A stretch of DNA of 43,171 bases from Deltaproteobacteria bacterium (GTDB lineage: Bacteria; Myxococcota; Myxococcia; SLRQ01), in the NCBI GenBank assembly GCA_029210625.1, contig JARGFU010000037.1, positions 1-43,171 on the forward strand. Direction: 5' to 3'. The notes below the pieces were generated by a model. That model did no database searches, had not been told where the DNA came from, and saw only the letters and a list, made by a program, of their open reading frames with translations. The translations under genes were made by a program, and so were the position numbers. Positions within the stretch are counted from its first letter, which is position 1; each line of letters opens with the position of its first letter. Shown one piece after another: positions 33,275 to 40,722 of the stretch.

Positions 33275-33331
33275 CCCACCCCCCGGGGGGTGGGGTCAGG
33301 CACAGGATAGGCGTCGTCCCGGGGATGTCAA
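33275..33331 (-). promoter_or_regulatory. Promoter and palindromic operator of the copZ-repressor-copA operon
   Basis: On the minus strand a near-consensus promoter reads TTGACA (33326-33331), a 16-base spacer, then TATCCT (33304-33309). Just downstream, 33275-33294 is the perfect 20-bp palindrome CCCACCCCCCGGGGGGTGGG, in a place that would overlap the start of transcription. G-tract/C-tract palindromes of this sort are the known binding sites of CsoR/RcnR-family repressors. Binding there would shut off transcription until metal is present. The aldehyde dehydrogenase gene ends at 33348, immediately upstream. Confidence 0.8.
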
Positions 33332-33347
33332 GCGCCCCCCTCTCCGG

Positions 33348-34799
33348 TCAGCGCATCATGAAGGCCAGGAAGCGCTCGATGAGCTTGCCGTAGGGCGGGT
33401 TCATCAGGTTCAGGGCGTGGAAGCGGCTCTGGTAGAGGACCGCCTTCTGGTGGCTGAAGGTCTCGAAGCCGTGGAGGCCGTGGTAGGCGCCCATGCCGCT
33501 CGCCCCGACGCCGCCGAAGGGCAGCTCCTCGATCACCGCGTGGGTGAGGGTGTCGTTCACCGTCACCATCCCGGCGATCGTCCGCTGCATCATCTCCCGG
33601 ACCCGGCCCGAATCCCGATCGAAGTAGTAGAGGGCCAGGGGCCGGGGGTGGTGGTTCACGTAGTCCACCACCTCGTCCATCGACTCGTAGGTGAGGATCG
33701 GCAGGATCGGTCCGAAGATCTCCTCCTGCATCACCTCCATCTGATCGGTGGCGTCCAGCACCAGGTGCAGGGCCATCCGGTGCTCGGCCGAGGAGAAGTC
33801 CGCGCCCTCGGGGTTGAGCTCGAGGATGGTCGCGCCCTTCTCCCGGGCGTCCTCCAGCAGCCCCTGCAGTCGCTGGTGGTGCCGCTCGTTCACCACCGAG
33901 GTGAAGTCCCGGTTCTCCAGCAGGCCCGGATAGAAGTCGGCGTAGGTGGCCTTGATGCCCTCGACCAGGGCGTCCCGGCGGGCGGCGTCGATGAAGACGT
34001 AGTCCGGGGCGATGCAGGTCTGGCCGCCGTTGAAACCCTTGCCGAAGGTGATCCGCTTGACCGCCTCGTGGAGGGGGAAGCTGGAGTGGATGATGGTCGG
34101 GGACTTGCCGCCCAGCTCCAGGGTCACCGGCACCAGGTTCTTCGCCGCCGCCATCATCACCAGGCGGCCCACGGCGGTGGAGCCGGTGTAGATGAGGTGA
34201 TCGAAGGGCAGCTCGGAGAAGGCCTTGCCCACCTCGGGGCCGCCCTGCACCACCGCCACCAGGTCCTCGTCGTAGATCTCGGCCAGGAGCTCGGCCATCA
34301 GCTGGGAGGTCTTCGGGGTGAGCTCCGAGGGCTTGATCATCGCCCGGTTTCCGGCGGCGAGGACGCTGACCAGGGGCAGGAGGGCGAGCTGCACCGGGTA
34401 GTTCCAGGGCGCGATGATCCCCACCACCCCCAGGGGCTGGCGGACGATCCGCGCGGTGGCGGGCTTGAACTCCAGGGCGACCGGCACCTTCACCGGCTTC
34501 ATCCAGCGGCGCAGGTGCTTCTTCGCGTGCTTGATGGCGCCCACCGCCATCATGATCTCGGTGATCACCGTCTCGTGCCGGGAGCGGCAGACGAAGTCGG
34601 CCTGGATGGCGGCGACGATCGCATCCTGCTTCTCCCGCAGCAGGCGGTCGAGGGCGTCGAGGCGGGCCTTGCGCTCGGCGAGGGTGGGGTAGCGGTCCCG
34701 GTCGAAGGCCTGCTGCTGCTTCTCCAGCAGGTCCTTCAGGGCGAGGGAGGGATCGCCGCCCTTCGCGGGCTTCGGATCGGCTGCGACGGCCGTGGACAT
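33348..34799 (-). CDS. Aldehyde dehydrogenase, coniferyl-aldehyde dehydrogenase-like
   Basis: A 483-residue NAD(P)-dependent aldehyde dehydrogenase. Landmarks: GVVGIIAPWNYPVQLALLPLVSVLAAGNRAMIKPSE (cofactor loop), IYTGSTAVGRLVMMAAA, general base E228 in TLELGGKSP, nucleophile C262 in NGGQTCIAPDY, QEEIFGPILPI, and ELPFGGVGASGMGAYHG near the end. The APDY sequence after the catalytic Cys and the C-terminal basic/hydrophobic stretch are typical of the coniferyl-aldehyde / fatty-aldehyde (class 3-like) branch. It could oxidise aromatic or long-chain aldehydes. It appears monocistronic, and no lignin-type pathway genes lie around it. Confidence 0.9.
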   Translation of the reverse strand: MSTAVAADPKPAKGGDPSLALKDLLEKQQQAFDRDRYPTLAERKARLDALDRLLREKQDAIVAAIQADFVCRSRHETVITEIMMAVGAIKHAKKHLRRWMKPVKVPVALEFKPATARIVRQPLGVVGIIAPWNYPVQLALLPLVSVLAAGNRAMIKPSELTPKTSQLMAELLAEIYDEDLVAVVQGGPEVGKAFSELPFDHLIYTGSTAVGRLVMMAAAKNLVPVTLELGGKSPTIIHSSFPLHEAVKRITFGKGFNGGQTCIAPDYVFIDAARRDALVEGIKATYADFYPGLLENRDFTSVVNERHHQRLQGLLEDAREKGATILELNPEGADFSSAEHRMALHLVLDATDQMEVMQEEIFGPILPILTYESMDEVVDYVNHHPRPLALYYFDRDSGRVREMMQRTIAGMVTVNDTLTHAVIEELPFGGVGASGMGAYHGLHGFETFSHQKAVLYQSRFHALNLMNPPYGKLIERFLAFMMR

Positions 34800-34887
34800 G
34801 ACGGGCCTCCTTCGAAAGTAGCCTATGATTATCCCACGCGCTGGCGCGATGCGTCACCGCTCTCGTCCCCCTCGCTCGGAGGTCCGG

Positions 34888-35676
34888 ATGCGACCGACCC
34901 CACTCGTCCTCGCGCTCGTCTCGCTCGGCCTGACGGCCTGCCCGGGCGCGGCGCACCGGCCCGCGCCGGAGCCCGAGGGCGAGGCGCCTCCGACCGCCGC
35001 GGTCTACGGACCGGCCGAGCTCGCCCCCCGCGGGATGGGCGGTGTGGCCGAGCCGCCCCCGGCACCTCCGGCACTTTCCTCCCCGGCGGCCCGCTGCCCG
35101 GAGGGCTTCGCGCCGCTGGGCGCGGTCTGCCACCCGGCCGCTCCGGCCCTGGTCGAGTCGCGCAGCGCCTGCGAGCGGGAGGGCGGGGCGGCCTGCGAGG
35201 CCCACGCCGGGGCGGTCCTGGAGGTGCTGGAGGTGGCCCACGAGCGCTACGAGGCGATCGCCCTCGGTGGGGGGGAGGGGCGAGAGGCCACCCGTCTGCT
35301 GGCCCGTCAGCTGAAGCAGAAGCTCGACGGAGCCGAGCGCCTCGGCGCGGCCTACGAGGGCGTGATCGCGCTCCCCGCGGGGCCCTGGCGTCACCACGCC
35401 CAGGTGCAGGAGGGTGCCCTCTGGGAGCACCTCGCCGAGGGCCTCACGACGATCCCGGCCCCGGCCCCGCTCACCCCCGAGCAGCAGTCGATCTTCCAGG
35501 CGGCGCTGGAGGAGAAGGCCGCGCCGGTGCGCGAGAAGGCCCGCGATCTCTACGTGCAGGCGGTGACCGGCGCCGCGGGCCTGGGCCTCGAGGACGAGCT
35601 GATCCGCTGGGCGCAGGCGCGCCTGCGGGCGATCGACGGATCAGGCGCGCCGGCGGGTGAGGCCGAGCAGGAGTAG
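34888..35676 (+). CDS. Unknown Ala/Glu-rich lipoprotein
   Basis: A 262-residue lipoprotein. The ATG at 34888 has GGAGG at 7 bases and opens a short signal LVLALVSLGLTAC. The linker is Pro/Ala-rich (HRPAPEPEGEAPPTAAVYGPAE). The mature part contains three Cys in SRSACEREGGAACEA and related places and long amphipathic helices (VLEVLEVAHERYEAIAL, LARQLKQKLDGAERLGAAYEGVIA). There is no recognisable family. Its 3' end overlaps the MYXO-CTERM protein gene on the other strand by 36 bases. Its start is divergent from the aldehyde dehydrogenase with 88 bases between. Confidence 0.7.
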   Translation: MRPTPLVLALVSLGLTACPGAAHRPAPEPEGEAPPTAAVYGPAELAPRGMGGVAEPPPAPPALSSPAARCPEGFAPLGAVCHPAAPALVESRSACEREGGAACEAHAGAVLEVLEVAHERYEAIALGGGEGREATRLLARQLKQKLDGAERLGAAYEGVIALPAGPWRHHAQVQEGALWEHLAEGLTTIPAPAPLTPEQQSIFQAALEEKAAPVREKARDLYVQAVTGAAGLGLEDELIRWAQARLRAIDGSGAPAGEAEQE

Positions 35677-38079
35677 CAGACCGAGGGCCACCGGGGCGCC
35701 GCTCCGCCGGCTGCTCGAGCAGCCGCAGCCCTTCTCGTCGCCGCTCCCTCCACCGCCGCCGTCGCTGACGCTCCCACCGTCGGTGCCGCCGTCCTCGCCC
35801 GTGCCGCCGTCGGGCGTCACCGGATCGCAGGCGTCGCCCGCGCCGTCGCCGTCGCTGTCCGCCTGATCGGGGTTGGGATCCGAGGGGCAGTTGTCGGTGC
35901 AGTCCGGGGCGAAGCCCGGCGGGGGCGTGGCGCTGCAGAAGGTCGAGGGCTCGGCCGGGTGGCCGTGACCGTCGCCGTCTCCGTCGAAGCAGTAGACCTG
36001 GGCCTCGCTCACGGTGGCGTCGACGTCGTCGCAGTCGGAGGCCGCCTCCACTCCGTCCCCGTCGACGTCCGGATCGCAGACGTCACCCAGGCCGTCGAGG
36101 TCGAGATCCTCCTGCCCGGGGTTGCTGGCCGCCGGGCAGTTGTCGTCGCCGTTCGTCACCCAGCCCATGGGCGGGCTGCCGCAGTAGGCGGTGGGCGCGC
36201 CCGGCTCGCCGTGGCCGTCGGCGTCCGCGTCGGGCCAGTGATCGACGCCCGCCTGGACCGAGGCGTCGAGATCGTCGCAGTCGCCGGTGGCGTCCACACC
36301 GTCGCCGTCGGCGTCGGCGTCGCAGGCGTCGCCCTCGCCGTCGCCGTCGAGGTTCGTCTGGAGGGGGTTGGGGGCGGCCGGGCAGTTGTCGAGCGGGTTG
36401 ATCACTCCGTCGCCGTCCAGATCCCCCAGGGGGCCGTCGTCGTTGAGGGGGTCGAGGTAGTCGATCAGGCCGTCACCGTCTGCGTCGTCGTTGGTCGGGT
36501 CGCCGTCGCCGTCGTAGTCCTCGTCCGCAGTGGGGATCCCGTCGCCGTCGTCGTCGGGATCGAGGGCGTCGATGAGGGCGTCGCCGTCGCTGTTCGGGGT
36601 GGCTGTCCCCCCGAGGGTCTCCACGAAGTCACCCACGCTGTCGCCGTCGCTGTCGCCGAGGGAGGGGTCGGTGCCCAGGGTGCAGCGCTCGAGGTGGTCG
36701 GGGAGGCCGTCGCCGTCGCTCTCGACGCTCGCGCCGATGACCTCCACCGTCCGGACGCTCGAGTAGTCGGCGTCCTCCCAGGTGAAGGTGTCGAGGAAGT
36801 TCATGTCTCCCTTGCCCCCGCCGGTCGTGGGCTGGGTGTAGAAGTTGCCCCAAGCCCTCGCGTTCCCCGCGCTGGTGGTGGTGTGGGGCACCGCGGGCTG
36901 CGAGGGATCGCCCGAGCTGACGCCGGTGGGACCGGAGGTCTCGGCGCTCACCAGGCCGTTGGGCATCGTGGTTGCGCTCGACTGGACCAGCGCGTCGTTC
37001 CAGTACATCGAGGTGGGCCAGGCCGCGCCGTTGGCGTCGAGGCGGAAGATCCGCAGGCCCTCGTAGCAGGTCTCCATGTCCCCCGCCGCGTAGTGCAGCT
37101 CGCCCACCGTGAGCATCACCTGGCAGTCGTGGAGACCGTCGGCCACGTCGTTGCCGGCGTTGTCCCGGCCGTCCCAGGTGAAGCTGTTGCTGCCCGGGCT
37201 GACCTGGCCCACCCGGTGGAGGTCCGCCAGGCTGGAGAGGTCGAAGACCCCGTCGTCGTTCAGGTCACAGATCAGGTGGTAGGTGCCGGTGACGTTCGCC
37301 TCGAAGCCGAAGAGCGCGTCGTGGATCCCGGGGGTCACCAGGTCGCAGAGCGCGCCGGTGCTGGCGAAGCTCTCGGCGGTGAGCACGGGGGTCACGCTGG
37401 TGTGCGAGGCGATCGCCGGCGGGTTGAGGTAGATCGGGTACTCCGCGGGGAGGGTGTAGCCGAGCTGCGGCACGCTCACGCCCGGGTGGAGGCCGTTGCC
37501 CAGGACGCCGGCGCGGTTGGCGACGATCATGTAGATGTAGCCGGCCATGCCGTCGAGGCGCAGCTCGTAGACGAGGGTGTCGCTGGCCGAGCCCGCCGGG
37601 ACCAGGGCGAAGACGCTGTAGTTCGCCGCCTCGGAGGGGGAGAAGCCTCCGGCGTTGAGCTGCCAGACCGTGGACCAGAGCCTCCCGAGGTGGAGGGCGC
37701 CGGTGCCGCTGTCCCGGACCGCCACGTCCCAGGGGACATAGGTGAAGGGAGGCTGCCCGGTCGCCGAGTAGAACTGATCCTCGGCGAGGGTGATCCGGTA
37801 GGCGCCGTTCTGCCCCGCCACCGGCGTGATGATCTCTCCCGAGGCGAAGGTCCCGAGCAGGGTGGCGTTGGGAGCGCGCACGTCGATGGACCCCCGGCCG
37901 TTCCAGACGATCACCTCCGTGCTCGCGTCGAGGATGTCCACGGCGAGCGTCACGTAGCGGTAGAGCCCCTGCGGAGCGGGCTGATCGGTCTGCGCGGAGC
38001 CCTCGGCCCGGGCCGGGGAGGAGGGGAGGGCGAGGGCGGAGAGCGCGAGCAGGAGCGCGAGCTTGCGAAGGTTCTTCAT
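35641..38079 (-). CDS. Secreted Asp-repeat protein with MYXO-CTERM-like sorting tail
   Basis: An 812-residue exported protein. After a signal peptide (LALLLALSALALPSSPARA) come about 430 residues of beta-rich sequence with no named domain recognised. Next come thrombospondin type 3-like calcium repeats (DSDGDSVGDF, DPDDDGDGIP, DADGDGLIDYLDP, DLDGDGVINPLDNCP, NLDGDGEGDACDAD, DSDGDGAGDACDP). A Gly/Asp linker leads into the C-terminus GCGCSSSRRSGAPVALGLLLLLGLTRRRA: a GCGC, one hydrophobic stretch, and an Arg cluster. That tripartite tail is the MYXO-CTERM sorting signal, so the protein should be processed and held on the outer surface. I take the ATG at 38079; one at 38097 is an alternative. Confidence 0.88.
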   Translation of the reverse strand: MKNLRKLALLLALSALALPSSPARAEGSAQTDQPAPQGLYRYVTLAVDILDASTEVIVWNGRGSIDVRAPNATLLGTFASGEIITPVAGQNGAYRITLAEDQFYSATGQPPFTYVPWDVAVRDSGTGALHLGRLWSTVWQLNAGGFSPSEAANYSVFALVPAGSASDTLVYELRLDGMAGYIYMIVANRAGVLGNGLHPGVSVPQLGYTLPAEYPIYLNPPAIASHTSVTPVLTAESFASTGALCDLVTPGIHDALFGFEANVTGTYHLICDLNDDGVFDLSSLADLHRVGQVSPGSNSFTWDGRDNAGNDVADGLHDCQVMLTVGELHYAAGDMETCYEGLRIFRLDANGAAWPTSMYWNDALVQSSATTMPNGLVSAETSGPTGVSSGDPSQPAVPHTTTSAGNARAWGNFYTQPTTGGGKGDMNFLDTFTWEDADYSSVRTVEVIGASVESDGDGLPDHLERCTLGTDPSLGDSDGDSVGDFVETLGGTATPNSDGDALIDALDPDDDGDGIPTADEDYDGDGDPTNDDADGDGLIDYLDPLNDDGPLGDLDGDGVINPLDNCPAAPNPLQTNLDGDGEGDACDADADGDGVDATGDCDDLDASVQAGVDHWPDADADGHGEPGAPTAYCGSPPMGWVTNGDDNCPAASNPGQEDLDLDGLGDVCDPDVDGDGVEAASDCDDVDATVSEAQVYCFDGDGDGHGHPAEPSTFCSATPPPGFAPDCTDNCPSDPNPDQADSDGDGAGDACDPVTPDGGTGEDGGTDGGSVSDGGGGGSGDEKGCGCSSSRRSGAPVALGLLLLLGLTRRRA

Positions 38080-38146
38080 CACGAGACCCACCGGCATTTC
38101 CCCCCCAGCAGGCGGCCATTCTATCCTCACCGGGGAGGCGCCAGCG

Positions 38147-39643
38147 ATGAGATTCCCCGAGTACGAGCAGCACGACGCCACCGGCCTGGCCGGGTTGATC
38201 CGTGACGGTGAGGTCAGCGCCGAGGAGGTGCTCGAGGCCGCGCTCGAGCGCCACCAGGCCCTGCACCCCCGGCTCAACGCCCTGATCTCCGACCTCTCCG
38301 CCCGCGCCCGTCAGCAGGCGAGGGGAGGCCTGCCCGAGGGCCCCTTCCGGGGGGTGCCCTTCCTCTTCAAGGATCTCCTGGCCTGGGAGGGTCACCCGAT
38401 GACCTTCTGCGCCAACCTCCTGCGCGACAACGTGGCCCGGGAGACCCACCCGGTGGTCGAGAGGATGCTGGCCGCCGGCCTCAACGTCTTCGGCCGCACG
38501 AACTCCTCGGAGATGGGCCTCCTGCCCACCACCGAGCCGGCCCTCTTCGGCGCGACCCGCAACCCCTGGGATCTCGATCGCTCGCCGGGGGGCTCGAGCG
38601 GGGGCTCGGCCGCCGCGGTCGCCTCCGGGATCGTGCCGGCCGCGCACGCCAACGACGGGGGCGGGTCGATCCGGATCCCCGCCTCGGCCTGCGGCCTCTT
38701 CGGCCTCAAGCCCAGCCGGGGGCGGCACTCGACCACCACCCTCGATCCGCCGGACGGGCACGTGGTGGAGGGCGCGGTCACCCGCAGCGTCCGCGACAGC
38801 GCCGCGCTCCTCGATCTGATCCACGGCAACCGGCCCGGGGATCGCTTCTGGTGTCCGCCGCCGCAGGGGACCTTCCTCTCGGCGGTCGAGCGCGAGCCGC
38901 GCCGCCTGCGCATCGCCTTCAGCGACACCGACTTCCTCGGCCAGCGCGCCCACCCCGACTGCCGGGCGGCGGTGGAGGACGCCGCCCGCCTCTGCGAGAG
39001 CCTGGGCCACGAGGTGGTCGAGGCGCGCCCCGCGGTGGACGGCGAGGCCTACAACGAGGCCTTCGAGGTCCTCTGGAGCGCCGGGCCCGGGCTGATCATG
39101 CGCACCGCCCCGATCGAGGCGAAGAAGGCGGGCGCGCCGGAGCCCCTCCTGCGCCTCCTGAAGAACCGCCGCGTGCTGGGCGGCGCGCTGCGGGCCTTCA
39201 CCCTGAAGACCGGCAAGCCGCCCCTCGAGCCCTTCACCCTGCGCCTGGCCCGCCTCGACGAGGTCTTCGGTCCCGGCTCGGTCTGGCTCGCCTACCAGAC
39301 CTTCGAGGCCGCGCACCGGGTGATCGCGGGCTTCCTGCAGGAGTACGACCTCACCCTCACCCCCACCCTGGGGGAGCCGCCCTGGCCCACCGGTCACTTC
39401 GACCAGACGGGGAGCATCGAGGAGATGAAGGCGACCCTCCTGCGCTACGTCGGCTACACCCCCTTCGCCAACACCGGGGGCTTCCCGGCGATGAGCGTGC
39501 CCCTCTTCTGGAGCGAGGCGGGCCTGCCCATCGGCGTGCACTTCATGGGGCGCTTCGGGGAGGAGGAGCTCCTCTACTCCCTGGCCGGTCAGCTCGAGCG
39601 GGCTCGACCCTGGTTCGATCGGCGGCCTCCGACCCGGGCCTAG
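38147..39643 (+). CDS. Amidase-signature family hydrolase
   Basis: A 498-residue amidase-signature enzyme. The Ser-cisSer-Lys catalytic set is visible: K75 in FLFKDL, the Ser pair 150-151 in PGGSSGGSAAAVASG, and nucleophile S174 in DGGGSIRIPAS. Length and layout fit aliphatic or aryl amidases; no signal peptide is seen, so it is cytoplasmic. It might act on peptides, acyl-amides or 6-aminohexanoate-like oligomers; the specific substrate is not shown. It lacks any GatB or GatC neighbour, so it is not the GatA subunit of a tRNA amidotransferase. A GGAGG precedes the ATG. It ends in a 4-base overlap with the convergent membrane-protein gene. Confidence 0.9.
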   Translation: MRFPEYEQHDATGLAGLIRDGEVSAEEVLEAALERHQALHPRLNALISDLSARARQQARGGLPEGPFRGVPFLFKDLLAWEGHPMTFCANLLRDNVARETHPVVERMLAAGLNVFGRTNSSEMGLLPTTEPALFGATRNPWDLDRSPGGSSGGSAAAVASGIVPAAHANDGGGSIRIPASACGLFGLKPSRGRHSTTTLDPPDGHVVEGAVTRSVRDSAALLDLIHGNRPGDRFWCPPPQGTFLSAVEREPRRLRIAFSDTDFLGQRAHPDCRAAVEDAARLCESLGHEVVEARPAVDGEAYNEAFEVLWSAGPGLIMRTAPIEAKKAGAPEPLLRLLKNRRVLGGALRAFTLKTGKPPLEPFTLRLARLDEVFGPGSVWLAYQTFEAAHRVIAGFLQEYDLTLTPTLGEPPWPTGHFDQTGSIEEMKATLLRYVGYTPFANTGGFPAMSVPLFWSEAGLPIGVHFMGRFGEEELLYSLAGQLERARPWFDRRPPTRA

Positions 39644-40035
39644 CTCCCGGGCGCTCTCTCCTCCTTCTTGGAGGGGAAGAGGCGGGAGAGGGCGCGGGCC
39701 AGGAAGGGGGTCGCCATCCCCACCGGCGCGCCGAGGCCCACCGCGAGGCCGGGATCGCCGAACTTGCCGTGGGCCGCCGAGGCGAGGACCACGCCGATGA
39801 CGAGCTTCACCACGTCCTCGATGAAGCTCTCGCCCATGATCGAGACCACGCCGGTCATCACGAGGGCGAAGACGACCCCGCCGGCGAGGTGCCAGGGGGT
39901 GACGCCCTCCGCGCCGATCAGCCCGAAGGCCCAGGCCGCCCCGAGCTGGAGCCCGGCCATCACCGCCAGGAAGCCCAGCAGCCCGAGGCAGCCCAGGGCG
40001 AAGTCCTTCGCGGGAAATGGTTCGTCGGTCGCCAT
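39640..40035 (-). CDS. Small membrane protein, unknown, divergent from TetR regulator
   Basis: A 131-residue protein with three likely membrane spans: FALGCLGLLGFLAVMAGLQLGAAWAFGLIG, WHLAGGVVFALVMTGVVSIMG and VKLVIGVVLASAAHG. It ends with a basic/acidic tail (LFPSKKEERAPGS). It is divergent from the TetR gene with 67 bases between the starts, which hold two matching operators. A membrane protein divergent from a TetR repressor is very often its target. The family is not recognised, and a role as an effector or permease would be inference. Confidence 0.72.
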   Translation of the reverse strand: MATDEPFPAKDFALGCLGLLGFLAVMAGLQLGAAWAFGLIGAEGVTPWHLAGGVVFALVMTGVVSIMGESFIEDVVKLVIGVVLASAAHGKFGDPGLAVGLGAPVGMATPFLARALSRLFPSKKEERAPGS

Positions 40036-40044
40036 CGCGGCCAG

Positions 40045-40092
40045 CCTACCAGTGAGTAGATTTTGCTTGCAAAACCTACCGACCGGTAGATT
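40045..40092. promoter_or_regulatory. Two TetR-type operators in a 67-bp divergent promoter region
   Basis: Two copies of CCTACC-N5-GTAGATT stand at 40045-40062 and 40075-40092, 30 bases apart. Each contains a CTAC-N6-GTAG inverted repeat; the second is a better palindrome, CTACCG-AC-CGGTAG (40076-40089). Between them lies TTTTGC-TT-GCAAAA (40061-40074). Reading toward the regulator, TTGCTT (40063-40068) and TAGATT (40087-40092) could be -35 and -10 elements, with the start of transcription at or very near the GTG at 40103. Confidence 0.7.
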
Positions 40093-40102
40093 ACTGTCTC
40101 CC

Positions 40103-40693
40103 GTGGCCCGGCCCCGACTCGATCCCGATGGACCCTCGACCTCCGAGCGCCTGCTGGGCGCCGCGGAGAAGGCCTTCGCCCGCTTCGGCTTCGTCGAGAC
40201 CCGCCTCGAGGACATCGCTCGCCGGGTGGGCATCACCCGCCCCTCGCTCCTCTACCACTTCGAGACCAAGGAGCGGCTCTACTCCGAGGTGGTCCGCCGC
40301 GCGGCGGTGCGCCTGCGGGTGGTGATGGAGGAGGCCATCGACGAGGGGGGCACCTTCGAGGAGCTCCTCGACCGCCTCTTCGAGCGCTACGTGCACTTCC
40401 TGGAGACCCACCCCGACCTCGCCCGGGTCCTCCTGCGCGAGGTGCTCGAGGGTCGAGCCTCGCGCACCCAGCTCCTCTCCCGGGAGATCGTCCCGCTCCT
40501 CGACTGGGTCTCCGGCGTCCTGGAGGTGCGGGGCGAGGAGATCATCCCCCCGGATCTTCCGGTGCGCGCCGCCGTCCTCCAGGTCTGCACCGCCGCCCTC
40601 GTCCAGGCCACCTCCGGAAGCTTCCGTGAGGAGGTCTGGGGTACCTCCGATCACTCGGGACAGCTCGCTCGAATCCTCTTCCTGGGTCCCTGA
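40103..40693 (+). CDS. TetR/AcrR-family transcriptional regulator
   Basis: A 196-residue regulator. The N-terminal helix-turn-helix reads ERLLGAAEKAFARFGFVETRLEDIARRVGITRPSLLYHFETKERLYSEVV, the complete TetR pattern. The C-terminal ligand domain is helical (LFERYVHFLETHPDLARVLLREVLEGR) and of the AcrR type with unknown ligand. The start is a GTG with no Shine-Dalgarno before it, and the likely -10 (TAGATT) lies about 10 bases upstream, so the mRNA could be leaderless. It is likely to bind the two operators at 40045-40092 and control itself, the divergent membrane-protein gene, and possibly the di-iron gene 29 bases downstream. Confidence 0.88.
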   Translation: MARPRLDPDGPSTSERLLGAAEKAFARFGFVETRLEDIARRVGITRPSLLYHFETKERLYSEVVRRAAVRLRVVMEEAIDEGGTFEELLDRLFERYVHFLETHPDLARVLLREVLEGRASRTQLLSREIVPLLDWVSGVLEVRGEEIIPPDLPVRAAVLQVCTAALVQATSGSFREEVWGTSDHSGQLARILFLGP

Positions 40694-40722
40694 TAGCCGG
40701 TCGTCGTTCACAGGAGACTCAA

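Noticed and set aside
30547-35660. Long plus-strand frames opposite copA and the aldehyde dehydrogenase
   Set aside because: Both minus-strand genes have complete catalytic motifs; the plus-strand products are low-complexity filler without starts or ribosome sites.
40061-40074. TTTTGC-TT-GCAAAA palindrome as a third operator
   Set aside because: It does not match the CTAC-N6-GTAG sites on both sides; it may simply be part of the promoter core.
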